NCBI GenBank assembly: GCA_029718625.1
Contig: CM056376.1
Span: 80,372,541 to 80,436,540 of the forward strand
Length of the DNA: 64,000 nucleotides
Direction: 5' to 3'
Source of the DNA: Synaphobranchus kaupii
Lineage: Eukaryota > Chordata > Actinopteri > Anguilliformes > Synaphobranchidae
In this document: positions 10,956 through 21,505 of the stretch, one piece after another
Layout of the letters: each line of letters opens with the position of its first letter
Numbering within the stretch: the first letter of the stretch is position 1
Made by a program: the position numbers and the translations under genes
Notes under the pieces: generated by a model
Databases searched by the model: none
Told to the model about the DNA's origin: nothing
Seen by the model: only the letters and a program-made list of their open reading frames with translations

Positions 10956-12919
10956 TTCACAAAGAAAATAACTAAATTCGTAAATCACTAACATTCCAAG
11001 CAACAATTAATGAGATAGTAATGGTCGGGCCAATTGCTTGGCAAACCAACTCATTGGAAATAGGAGCTGGGGTCTGGGGTCCTGCAGCAAATCCAACACG
11101 GCCCCTTATTTTGTGCCATTAGAGAATCTGGAGAACCATGGCTTTGCAAATGGAGCATTGAGCAGAAAGGTCAACAATGGCTCTGGACTCATGAGGCACA
11201 GCCAATCAGAACACTAGCATTTATGTGCTGTAGGTGTAATTTATCTGCGTCTGAATATTTTATTTATTTGGGTGCCAGCCCATGCTGGAGGCGCGTCCCA
11301 GAGTGCTCGTATGGCGAAGGACGAAGTCGTAAAGAAATCAGGGACCGTTGCCAGCATGTCATCAAAGACGAAAGCGTGAAGTCAAAACTTTTATTTTACG
11401 GCTCCTGTTCGGTGAACTTCTCCCCATTAAAATGATGGTGCACATAAATTGACTGGGTTTCGCATTCCAAAGAAGGCTGGGCAGATTAATTATGAAAAAG
11501 AAAACAAATATTCAGCTGTTGCCTGCGTCACGTTTATTCGCCGAACGATTTTCTTTCTCTCCGCAGTTAAAATGTTCTCTAGAGGGACAGGCCTGTGAAG
11601 AATGCTCAACATTATGGATGGAAACTTTCAGCTGAAAGGGCAACTGTTTTTTCTGACATTTTCAATTCCCAAAAAGAATGTGCATGAAAGAGTAATTTAT
11701 ACATTTTTTTCATGAGTGGTTAAGTGCACTCATTAATACTGCAAAATAAAAAAGGCTATTCATATATTTAACATTAAAATCAGGCTTCTTCAGGATATAT
11801 AAATATATTTTAAATTATTGACTATATAAATATATTTAATAATATGTCATTGATGGATTTCTCAGGCCATGTGTAGCTCTTTGAATACAGTTAGGGGTAG
11901 GGTCAGGATGAGGTCACGGTCAGATCAATACATTTTTGTCATATAGAAACTGTATTTGTGCGGGCCTGTGAACTTTTTGCTTGTCCTTTGCCTCAAACAC
12001 AGTTGTGCGCAGAGATAGGGTTATGATTAGAGTCGAGATTGGAGACGTTATATAGACATACAAGACTTGTAATGTAGCTTCACGTTTTCTGTGGTCTGCC
12101 TCCAACTGCAGTACTATACCCATCTGGTGCAGAAAATGCCATGATATTGTGAGCATATTCAAACGCTTGATAATGTTCTCCAGCACAAGTTCTCAATTAG
12201 ACATTCTGGAGACAAACATCTCACCCACACGGTACCTCAGGAATAACATGAAATAATCACCAGGTAGCAAAACAAAAAAGGTACAACAGCAGTACAAGAT
12301 GTCAAGATGACTTTAAAAATGTCAGGGTAATATGCTCAGAACATTTATTAAGCAAAGATGACTTTCAATAATGTGTACACAAATGTGCTTTAGCAACTGG
12401 TTTTTCAAGCAGGAGGCTCTTTAAAAAAATGCAATCTCAGTTAACAAATACCTGATTTCAGTGGCAATTTGAAGGGTAAATGAAATATAAATAAAAAGGT
12501 AGACAGCTATGACCATATTAAATTAAAAGAAGAAATTAAATACAAAACAGAAAAAATATAAATACGGTATATATCTAAACACCTCCTGAGTGGCATGTCC
12601 AACTAAAGCATGAGTCATTGAGCATTAGCGCATGACTGCAGGTTGAAAAGAAATGACAGCTATCTCTTGCTAGTCTGCGCTCACACAAATTGACAGGAGG
12701 ACGTCGAGGCAATCGGATGGGCCGACAAACACGACCGGGCATTCCAAATTGGAAGAAAATTGAAATTAGAGAATACAAAGAAACTTTCATTTAAAAAAAG
12801 AAACACAACCGTATATAGCAGATTATGTGTTTTAGTATCACTCAGTTAGGATATGTCACTGTTAACTAACAGAGACGGCCCTTAGAACCATGACTTGGGC
12901 TCAAGGACAGGACACTGAC
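10956..12919. other. ppfia2 intron, no element recognised
   Basis: Includes a moderately GC-rich stretch near 11270-11440 and AT-rich sequence after 11700. No open frame with a recognisable family and no repeat boundary. Donor GTCAGT of the 12920 exon ends it. Confidence 0.45.
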
Positions 12920-13066
12920 CTGTCTGAGGAAGGCCTCTTTGTTGACCAGCTCGTTCTCCAGCTTGTCGCTGATGTCGTGCAGAGAGGTAGACTCCCGCTG
13001 AGCACTGAGGTAGCGCTTCTCCAGGGTTACGATGCGCTCCTCCATGTCCTCCTTCTGACACATGGC
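12920..13066 (-). CDS. ppfia2: ppfia2 internal exon (49 codons, [12 protein letters not shown]...)
   Basis: The exon reads [20 protein letters not shown], then [11 protein letters not shown], and ends NKEAFLRQ. The acceptor is TTTGCAG, the donor is CAG followed by GTCAGTGT, 147 nt, phase 0. The cysteine in AMCQKED replaces the alanine usual in the family. The intron side of the acceptor runs directly into a 300-bp alternating AC/AT-rich tract, so the polypyrimidine tract is short. Confidence 0.95.
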
Positions 13067-13370
13067 CTGCAAATAAATATATGCAACAAACATATATATG
13101 TACATACATATATACACAAACATATACAGTATATATATAATATATGCTCACACAGACACACAAATACACATGGATGCGTGTACACACACCCAGACGTACA
13201 TACATTTATGTGCAGGTGCACGTGTGTGTATGCACATACGTGCAAACATGTGTACATGTATATAGAAACACTGACAAATACACACAAGCATGTGTGTGAC
13301 ATGTATACGTATATGCATCAACAGAAACAGATACAAACACACGCATGCATACACACATACATACACACAA
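13067..13370. repeat. Cryptic AC/AT-rich simple repeat next to a splice acceptor
   Basis: Imperfect CATATA / ACACAC / GTGTGT runs of alternating purine and pyrimidine begin immediately upstream of the acceptor of exon 12920-13066. The open frames of 70-170 codons here are low-complexity artefacts. Confidence 0.85.
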
Positions 13371-14084
13371 AGGATTTGTCAGTCGTTCTAACTGGCTTGA
13401 TATGCGACCGCTAGCTCTTAGTGATCAAGATCTACAGACAGAGTACAGCACATCATATGTGGTAGGTTAGGGAATACATGATGGCGGAGTACATACACCC
13501 TACCCCTTAACACAATCAGCACAAATATCACTCGCAGACTAACAAAGCTGCCACAATCGTTAGCGATCGATAGCAATTCTGGCCTGGGGTGAGTTCACAT
13601 TCAGCGGACGGAAACGACTTCCGCTTCTTATGGAGATTTTGACAAATTAAGAGAGTCGCTAAGTACACAGCCTCGATTACCAATCTTTTCCCTGAAGTGC
13701 TTCTTGAATTAATGTAATCTCTGAAGTGCTCTCTCAACGTGATCTGCGCTCAATACATGCCTACAGTGGCATTACCTGCATTAAGGAGCACTAGAGCACA
13801 TATGTATATAAGGCATTACCATTAAATAAGGATGGGCAGTAATGGGTGTAGTCAGCAGTCACGGCTCTAGCCTTTCTGACGCCCTAGGTGAGATCATGGA
13901 CCGGGGAGTGGGGGGTTAGGGGGGATGATTCGCGGGCCAGGGGCGGGGGGAGTGGGGAGTGGGGAGTGGCCGCCGAGTATCATGGACGCAATGTGAACCA
14001 TTCCAAAGCATTCCAACAGAATGATGGACATACGTATGTTCTTGCTCTATAGCTAGAGAACACGGGGAAGCATGTTGTGAACGC
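13371..14084. other. ppfia2 intron, no feature seen
   Basis: Unique-looking sequence with a G-rich patch near 13900-13970. Nothing recognised. Confidence 0.45.
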
Positions 14085-14156
14085 ATGTATATGTGTGTGT
14101 ATGCTTGTACCAGCATGCACCCATTTATGTTAATCAGTGTGTATGTGTGTGTATGC

Positions 14157-14199
<43 letters not shown>

Positions 14200-14265
14200 T
14201 GAGTGTGTATGTGTGCGTTGTGTGAGCATGTTTGTGCATGTGTGTGTGTGTGTGTATGTGTGCAC
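14085..14265. repeat. (GT)n microsatellite, interrupted
   Basis: GT-rich tract with pure runs at about 14160-14196 and 14238-14252, interrupted by ATGC and TTGTGAG words. Long histidine/threonine open frames on the minus strand are artefacts. Confidence 0.95.
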
Positions 14266-15207
14266 ATTATTATGATATCTAATATCACTTTCACATGCTG
14301 GCGGTGTCTCTCTATGAAATAAATGTTCTTAGCATCGCCATGCAGTTCATTTAGCATCATCCCAAGACTGTGCACTGACTTGGAAAGTGCTACATGATGC
14401 TGGTTGCTGTTCTTCTGTTTTGAACAAGCCTGCCTAAAATACTTCCATTTAAATCATTCACTAATGAACACTAACTCTACATGCACCTCCGGAAAGTGTC
14501 TGCAGGCTTTAACATTACAGTAGGCTACACTGCATCCTTATCTTTACTGTACTTTCCTTCCCCTGGTGATATACTGCTCCACTTCCTTGGTTCGGCCCTG
14601 TTCTGATTCAAGCTGTCAAAATCTCCTCCAAGCTGTCTTTAAAAAAAAACAACTTAGTGAATGATAGGCTATTTGTTTAACAATGTTAGCTAAGCCGATG
14701 AAAACTGACTATAGCCAACAACTAGCTTACTTGCAATAACGAGATTACTATGAGCAGTGACGCCGTATAACCTCTTGTGCCTTTTTAGATAAATTTGAAG
14801 AGTTTCTGACAGAGTCTTCATAAAAAATTGCACCACATTCACCTCCCCATGGCATACATGACACTTTCTTATTGGTCAGAAATATATTATTATTTAAATG
14901 ACTTAAAACGGTAAGATCAGTGAAAGCTTTGGAGACTGTCTCTTTGTGACTATTTCAATAGCTGTCAACATGAGTGGCAACATAAATATTTTTTGACACG
15001 CGATCATTAAAAAAGTAAAGGAATGTAGATAACATAGGTGCCACTACATTCACAATTGGGTGTGGTGGTTCAAGATAAGTGGGCGGGGCAAGGATACTAT
15101 TTAGGTGGCCATGGACCGTGCCTACGCCAGTGGTGTGTGCGTGTGGTCGTGTGTACGCGCCCACATGTACATGTGCTCCTTTCTCAATTTTGACCTGATG
15201 CACCTAC
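14266..15207. other. ppfia2 intron, no feature seen
   Basis: No repeat or gene recognised. A short GTGTGTGCGTGTGG patch lies near 15130, close to the GTAGGT donor of exon 15208-15429. Confidence 0.45.
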
Positions 15208-15429
15208 CTCCTTGATGTCCCTCTGATATTTGTTGTTCATATCCTCAGACTTGATGAGGTCCTTGCGGGCCGTCTCGAGCTCCTGCTCCACCTCGGAGAC
15301 ACGGGAGGAGAGCGAGGACATGCGCTCCTTCATCTGGGCCAGCTCGTAGTTCTGTTTCTCCAGCAGCTCCTGTAGCTCCACCACCTGGCTCGCCTCGTTC
15401 GCCGACTCCATGGAGCCGTTAGACAGACG
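15208..15429 (-). CDS. ppfia2: ppfia2 internal exon (74 codons, RLSNGSMES...)
   Basis: The largest exon in the window, 222 nt. It begins RLSNGSMESANEASQ, continues VVELQELLEKQNYELAQMKE and ends NNKYQRDIKE. The acceptor is GTGAGCAG followed by CGT, the donor is GAG followed by GTAGGT, phase 0 at both ends. It encodes a serine-rich hinge followed by a long coiled-coil helix. The KQNYELAQMKER and MNNKYQRD stretches fit liprin-alpha-2 rather than alpha-1. Confidence 0.95.
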
Positions 15430-15929
15430 CTGCTCACGGACAGACAGGGGGACACGCAAGGAGACCCAGAGGAAAAGTTCAGGCACAGAGCACATATCTG
15501 TCGTAAAAGGGAAGTGCAGGAGTACGGATATCACATTCATGAGTTCCTAACATCTAAAAGGTAAACAGCTTTTTCCCCAAAACAGCTTTTTCCCAAAGTG
15601 CATTCAGAATTTATTTAATCAAAAGAATCAAAAGTTCAAAAGTTCTTCCCCACCCCCACACACCTGAGAAGGAATTTTGAAGATGAGAGAGATGCATAAA
15701 CACTAATAAATGTGGAGACATGAGTCTCATATTACTTTCAGATGAAAAAACACGTGAGAGCGACAGGAGAAATATAGAAATATAAAGACTTCCCAAATGA
15801 TTCAAATGATTGATTTTACATGTGCCCCTAACAAGATGATTTTGGACTTCTTTACTACGGGGGGCTGTTCTGTTTCTGACTGATAAGGGAATGGAGAGCC
15901 ACAGGAGTAGGGTAATATTTCAAATAAAT

Positions 15930-16190
15930 AGAAGAGCGAACCTGAAGAAGGACTGCCGAAACGCGTTGTTCGTCTCTCTCGTTTGTTTGTGCTTCTAGCT
16001 GAATTTTGATAAATCAAAATAATATATTCATAATAAGGTTGTTCCTGCGTTGAGTGTGCGGTTTACACTGAACCATCAATTATTGGACATAGCTCAGTGT
16101 GCCACTTCTTTTTTGGACGTACTCTTTCTGCAACCTGCACCTCTATTGAAGAAACACGTGTGCATTGAACAATTTTTCTGTTGAAATAAA
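15930..16190 (+). mobile_element. Possible retroelement 3' fragment carrying the hammerhead-like motif
   Basis: Sequence after the motif (GTTTGTTTGTGCTTC, a stretch with AATAATATATTC, then TTTTTTGGACGTAC and CACGTGTGCATTG) resembles dispersed fish repeats that begin with a CTGAAGAAGG..CCGAAACGCG core. No coding region survives. Assignment to a Penelope-like element is inference from the motif only. Confidence 0.35.
15933..15977 (+). ncRNA. Hammerhead-ribozyme-like fold in a repeat
   Basis: The order of elements matches a type I hammerhead. Stem I strand AGAGCGAAC (15933-15941) is followed by CTGAAGA (15942-15948), which fits the CUGANGA core. A short stem II candidate AGG-ACTG-CC comes next, then GAA (15958-15960), ACG/CGT (15961-15966), T at 15967, and then GTTCG-T-CTCT (15968-15977), which pairs with the first strand (5 bp, a one-base bulge, 4 bp). 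Departures: an extra A before stem II, only two G-C pairs in stem II, and a stem III of three bases per strand without a loop, as in dimer-acting minimal hammerheads known from Penelope-like retroelements. Catalysis is inferred, not shown. Confidence 0.4.
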
Positions 16191-18132
16191 TATTAAACTT
16201 CTGATGATTTCTGACAGGGAGTATGGTGCCACGGGCATGTTACAGGCTCTATGGAAATTTACAGTCTCTCTCAACCGTTTTATTTTGCTATTTACTATTT
16301 TTGTTGAACTAGTTTTAGTCTTTTTTATAAACCTTACATAGATTCTAAATTTAGGTTTGTTTTTATCCTTCTCTTCCTTTATTCATTAGTGGGTCATGCC
16401 ACCGGCACTGGCATGAAAAAAATTATAATTTTTCCTAAATGCCATAAGTCTTGGTTATGAAAAAATGGCATTTCAGAACGTACAGCTGAAAATGCATCGG
16501 TGAGGCATCGTAGGATATCAATTGTTTTTGCATATCATATACGATAGGCAATACAATTACAAATACTTTACAATTAATGACAATGATGCTTAAGATCCTC
16601 AGATAAAGTTTGATAAACACTTAATATAAGACTGCTATTATAAAGGCCATTGATGATGAGCCGTGGCATATGAGGACTATGTGGCTAGTGACACTGCCAC
16701 GTGCAGACATTTTGGCCCACAATTCTAGGGGCCTGTGGTGTCGCAGGTCATCCACGGTGTGCCGATGCCGCGCCTGTTCTCGAAGGCAGTAACGTGCGCC
16801 GGGGTCTCTCGTCCGTCCGTAGTCATCCATCTGCACAGACAAGCCTAATTGGGCCTCTCTCTCCACACTGCCTGTGATCAATGATTCATTGAGCCGAGGA
16901 TCCGGATGCACTAAATAAGGCTCTCCACTACATGCTGCCCTGTGATTTTAACACGTGGAGGACTTCTCTTCATCAGACTTCTGTATTTTTTTTATTTATT
17001 ATCGAAGTCCATACTATGACAGTTAAAATTTCACATCTGGTGCCAACAGTTGATAGAGTACACGAGGGATATATCAGATGTGGCTGACTCAGAAGAAACC
17101 CGTCCCGGTTTTATAAGATTCCATTACATCTGGACAGATGAGAAACTGCTACAGGCCAGATTCACCGATTCACAGTACCCTTTTGAGCACTCTTGATTGG
17201 TTGGAGAGTTGTCCCATTGGCCATTGTCCCGTAACGTAAACAACCAACAGAGTGTATTGAAACCCTGCATTTTTCAAGGTCTGAAATTGCTATATATCAA
17301 AGGCTGAAACCTGTGGAATTATACATTTACCATTTTAAACTGCTGTTGGAATATGACCTGTTTTTTAAAATATTTAATAGACAAAGGCATTTCCACTGGA
17401 GTGTGACTGAATGACACCCTTGCGTCAACGTGGCCATGAATAAAGGCAAATGTACAGTTTGTTTCTATTCCCCAAGGATTTAGGGCTGTAAAAACAACCA
17501 ATGGTTTGCACACGGTCCGCACAATGGTGCTGACGATATAAAAAAGTTTCCTCCAGTTACCCATGTCTGTCTTTAAAAATGACCAGAACTGGCGGAAAGA
17601 ATAGTGCAAGAGATGCAGTCCAGGATTCTACCTGTCTGTACTTAAGTGACACCGTGTGTATGAATACATGCACCTCACTTTGCCCTTGCTTAAACGAATA
17701 AGTCCCTGGAATCTGTGGGGGGTAAGGAAGCGGAGACTTCTTATTGTTATTTCCTCAAGAAAAGGTCCTGCTTATTTTGCTTGTCACTTGCTATAGATAG
17801 CAGACTGGGCAACTTTAAAGACTACCCAGCACTTCATTATGCCTACTTTTTGCAAGCAGCAGAGAGCTCGCCTATCTTCACGGAACTTTCCGTGTCAGAT
17901 GGGATCTGACTCAGACCCCACCACTGCATTGTAAATCCACGGGCTGACGGAGAGTGATTCACAGCCCCGGCGTTACGGGAAGACTCCTACCCTGCGTACC
18001 CCCTTCCCCTTGCTCGGAAAAGACCCGCCGCGCCTCGGCTACCAGCAAACCTGAGTCGCAAATCCCACACAGACTCTTGTTACTGACTGCGGTGTTACTG
18101 ATTTCATCTTAAAGAAAAAAACAGATTCATTC

Positions 18133-18135
<3 letters not shown>
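16191..18135. other. ppfia2 intron, no element recognised
   Basis: Contains a GC-rich patch near 16690-16900 with a 96-codon minus-strand frame of no recognisable family, and another near 17930-18060. Nothing else stands out. Confidence 0.45.
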
Positions 18136-18214
<79 letters not shown>

Positions 18215-18243
18215 GAGAGAGAGTGAGAGAGAGAGAGAGAGAG
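18136..18243. repeat. (GA)n microsatellite
   Basis: About 108 bases of AG dinucleotides with two GTGA interruptions near 18212 and 18224. Confidence 0.97.
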
Positions 18244-18679
18244 CTCCAGTCATGGTGCTGGTAGCAGTATTAATCTGTGGGGGTACACTGGCTTGTCAGG
18301 TTGTTTATTTGAAAATCAACAGCATGCCTTTGTTCAGACACACAATGCAAATTTGGAAACTCCCACATACTATGAGGAATTGAGGTCCACCACATTATAT
18401 TATTTTGTGTGTTCCTTCTACACGAGGGGATCATCAGTTATGTATATTACAGAGTCACTGCGCAGATAAAGGGCGGCACGGTGGTGCAGAGAGTAGCTTT
18501 ATTGCCTCACAGCAAGAAGGTAGTGAGTACTTGAATCCAACAGAGGGCCTTTCCACGTGGAGTTTGCATGTTCTACCCGGGTCCAAATGAGTTTCCTCTG
18601 GGTACTCCAGTTTCCTCCCACACGTTAGGTTAATTGGAGAGTCGAAATTGTCCTTGGGGTTATGAATGTGTGAGTGAAT

Positions 18680-21200
18680 GGTGTGTGGGCCCTGTGATGG
18701 ATTGGTGTGTGGGCCCTGTGATGGATTGGTGTGTGGGCTCTGTGATGGATTGGTGTGTGGGCCCTGTGATGGATTGATGTGTGGGCCTGATGGATTGGTG
18801 TGTGGGCTCTGTGATGGATTGGTGTGTGGGCCCTGTGATGGATTGGTGTGTGGGCCCTGTGATGGATTGATGTGTGGGCCCTGTGATGGATTGGTGTGTG
18901 GGCCTGATGGATTGGTGTGTGGGCTCTGTGATGGATTGGTGTGTGGGCCCTGTGATGGATTGGTGTGTGGGCCCTGTGATGGATTGGTGTGTGGGCCCTG
19001 TGATGGATTGGTGTGTGGGCTCTGTGATGGATTGGTGTGTGGGCCCTGTGATGGATTGGTGTGTGGGCTCTGTGATGGATTGGTGTGTGGGCCCTGTGAT
19101 GGATTGGTGTGTGGGCCCTGTGATGGATTGGTGTGTGGGCCTGATGGATTGGTGTGTGGGCCCTGTGATGGATTGGTGTGTGGGCTCTGTGATGGATTGG
19201 TGTGTGGGCTCTGTGATGGATTGGTGTGTGGGCCCTGTGATGGATTGGTGTGTGGGCCCTGTGATGGATTGGTGTGTGGGCCTGATGGATTGGTGTGTGG
19301 GCCCTGTGATGGATTGGTGTGTGGGCTCTGTGATGGATTGGTGTGTGGGCTCTGTGATGGATTGGTGTGTGGGCTCTGTGATGGATTGGTGTGTGGGCCC
19401 TGTGATGGATTGGTGTGTGGGCCCTGTGATGGATTGATGTGTGGGCCCTGTGTGATGGATTGGTGTGTGGGCCCTGTGATGGATTGGTGTGTGGGCCCTG
19501 TGATGGATTGGTGTGTGGGCCCTGTGATGGATTGATGTGTGGGCCCTGTGATGGATTGGTGTGTGGGCCTGATGGATTGGTGTGTGGGCTCTGTGATGGA
19601 TTGGTGTGTGGGCCCTGTGATGGATTGGTGTGTGGGCCCTGTGATGGATTGGTGTGTGGGCCCTGTGATGGATTGGTGTGTGGGCTCTGTGATGGATTGG
19701 TGTGTGGGCCCTGTGATGGATTGGTGTGTGGGCTCTGTGATGGATTGGTGTGTGGGCCCTGTGATGGATTGGTGTGTGGGCCCTGTGATGGATTGGTGTG
19801 TGGGCCTGATGGATTGGTGTGTGGGCCCTGTGATGGATTGGTGTGTGGGCTCTGTGATGGATTGGTGTGTGGGCTCTGTGATGGATTGGTGTGTGGGCCC
19901 TGTGATGGATTGGTGTGTGGGCCCTGTGATGGATTGGTGTGTGGGCCTGATGGATTGGTGTGTGGGCCCTGTGATGGATTGGTGTGTGGGCTCTGTGATG
20001 GATTGGTGTGTGGGCTCTGTGATGGATTGGTGTGTGGGCTCTGTGATGGATTGGTGTGTGGGCCCTGTGATGGATTGGTGTGTGGGCCCTGTGATGGATT
20101 GATGTGTGGGCCCTGTGTGATGGATTGGTGTGTGGGCCCTGTGATGGATTGGTGTGTGGGCCCTGTGATGGATTGGTGTGTGGGCTCTGTGATGGATTGG
20201 TGTGTGGGCCCTGTGATGGATTGGTGTGTGGGCTCTGTGATGGATTGGTGTGTGGGCCCTGTGATGGATTGGTGTGTGGGCCCTGTGATGGATTGGTGTG
20301 TGGGCTCTGTGATGGATTGATGTGTGGGCCTGATGGATTGGTGTGTGGGCCCTGTGATGGATTGGTGTGTGGGCCCTGTGATGGATTGGTGGGTGGGCCC
20401 TGTGATGGATTGGTGTGTGGGCTCTGTGATGGATTGGTGTGTGGGCTCTGTGATGGATTGGTGTGTGGGCCCTGTGTGATGGATTGGTGTGTGGGCCCTG
20501 TGATGGATTGGTGTGTGGGCCCTGTGATGGATTGGTGTGTGGGCTCTGTGATGGATTGGTGTGTGGGCCCTGTGATGGATTGGTGTGGGCCCTGTGATGG
20601 ATTGGTGTGTGGGCTCTGTGATGGATTGGTGTGTGGGCCCTGTGATGGATTGGTGTGTGGGCCCTGTGATGGATTGGTGTGTGGGCCCTGTGATGGATTG
20701 GTGTGTGGGCTCTGTGATGGATTGGTGTGTGGGCCCTGTGTGATGGATTGGTGTGTGGGCCCTGTGATGGATTGGTGTGTGGGCCCTGTGATGGATTGGT
20801 GTGTGGGCTCTGTGATGGATTGGTGTGTGGGCCCTGTGATGGATTGGTGTGTGGGCCCTGTGATGGATTGGTGTGGGCCCTGTGATGGATTGGTGTGTGG
20901 GCTCTGTGATGGATTGGTGTGTGGGCCCTGTGATGGATTGGTGTGTGGGCCCTGTGATGGATTGGTGTGTGGGCCCTGTGATGGATTGGTGTGTGGGCCC
21001 TGTGATGGATTGGTGTGTGGGCTCTGTGATGGATTGATGTGTGGGCCTGATGGATTGGTGTGTGGGCCCTGTGATGGATTGGTGTGTGGGCCCTGTGATG
21101 GATTGGTGGGTGGGCCCTGTGATGGATTGGTGTGTGGGCTCTGTGATGGATTGGTGTGTGGGCTCTGTGATGGATTGGTGTGTGGGCCCTGTGTGATGGA
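18680..21200. repeat. 24-bp minisatellite, about 105 units, with higher-order repeats
   Basis: The unit is TGTGTGGGCCC then TGTGATGGATTGG (24 bp). Recurrent variants are GGGCTC for GGGCCC, a 21-bp unit lacking three bases (GGGCCTGATGG), a 26-bp unit (CCCTGTGTGATGG), a 22-bp unit (GGTGTGGGCCC), GATTGATG, and GGTGGGTGGG. The variant order repeats: 18874-19437 recurs at 19539-20102 (offset 665 bp), and the GGTGGGTGGG block at 20388 recurs at 21105 (offset 717). Because 24 is a multiple of 3 and the unit lacks stops in several frames, frames of up to 879 codons are open on both strands. These are not genes. Confidence 0.98.
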
Positions 21201-21205
21201 TAAAC

Positions 21206-21224
21206 ACCCCCCCCCCCCCCCCCA
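21206..21224. repeat. Poly-C run
   Basis: A homopolymer C tract inside the SINE 3' part. In other copies this place holds a short C-rich stretch, so it has probably expanded too. Confidence 0.95.
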
Positions 21225-21394
21225 CATCACCCCACGACCCTGACCAGGAGCAAACGGTTTAGATAATGGATGGATTTGTAAATACAGTTCAGAGTACAAG
21301 TGTACTAGTTTACTTCCTTAAATATAATCTTGGATGCCCTGTATGAAAAAAGAAGAGAGGGAGAGACCATACAGAATTGAAGGGGGTTTCCCAC

Positions 21395-21505
21395 CTTGCC
21401 GTGGACCTTCTGCCCGGCATCCGTGCCTTCCAGAAGCTCCTCTCCCCCCTCCCCCGATGCCACCTTCCTCTGGATGTGCGCATTCTGCTCCCGTAAGGCT
21501 ACAAT
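21395..21505 (-). CDS. ppfia2: ppfia2 internal exon (37 codons, IVALREQNAHIQRK...)
   Basis: The exon reads IVALREQNAHIQRKVASGEG and ends in GQKVHGK. This segment is one of the least conserved between paralogues and so the best for typing; it matches liprin-alpha-2. The acceptor is GTGCAG, the donor is AAG followed by GTGGGAAA, 111 nt, phase 0. Compared with mammals as I know them, the middle is glycine/glutamate-rich (GEGGEELLEG). It lies only about 120 bases from the poly-C end of the 2.5-kb minisatellite in the downstream intron. Confidence 0.94.

Larger units (their letters stand above)
18471..21275 (+). mobile_element. tRNA-type teleost SINE split open by a minisatellite
   Basis: The left part begins GGGCGGCACGGTGGTGCAG and shows the well-known order of this widespread fish SINE: GCCTCACAGCAAGAAGG, GGAGTTTGCATGTTCT, TTTCCTC.GGGTACTCCAG, TTTCCTCCCACA, TTAGGTTAATTGGAGA and GTGTGAGTGAATGG. 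The right part (21226-21275: ACGACCCTGACCAGGAGCAA, then ACGGTTTAGATAATGGATGG) is its usual 3' end. Between them, the normally single CCCTGTGATGGATTGG segment has become a 2.5-kb tandem array. A-box and B-box equivalents are degenerate. Confidence 0.88.

Noticed and set aside
12890..13414. 174-codon plus-strand frame
   Set aside because: It is the shadow of a ppfia2 exon followed by AC-rich simple sequence.
14093..14375. Histidine/threonine- and cysteine/valine-rich frames
   Set aside because: Translations of the GT microsatellite; the same applies to those at 53428-53764 and 61854-62241.
18680..21200. CRISPR-like array
   Set aside because: Units are contiguous without spacers, and the context is a fish SINE.
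18625..21225. 866- and 879-codon minus-strand frames as genuine repeat proteins
   Set aside because: They are pure translations of the 24-bp minisatellite, with multiple frames open on both strands and frame switches at irregular units. No start, splice or promoter context.
18678..21243. Plus-strand cysteine/glycine-rich frames (CGPCDGLV repeats)
   Set aside because: Same minisatellite read on the other strand; no independent support.
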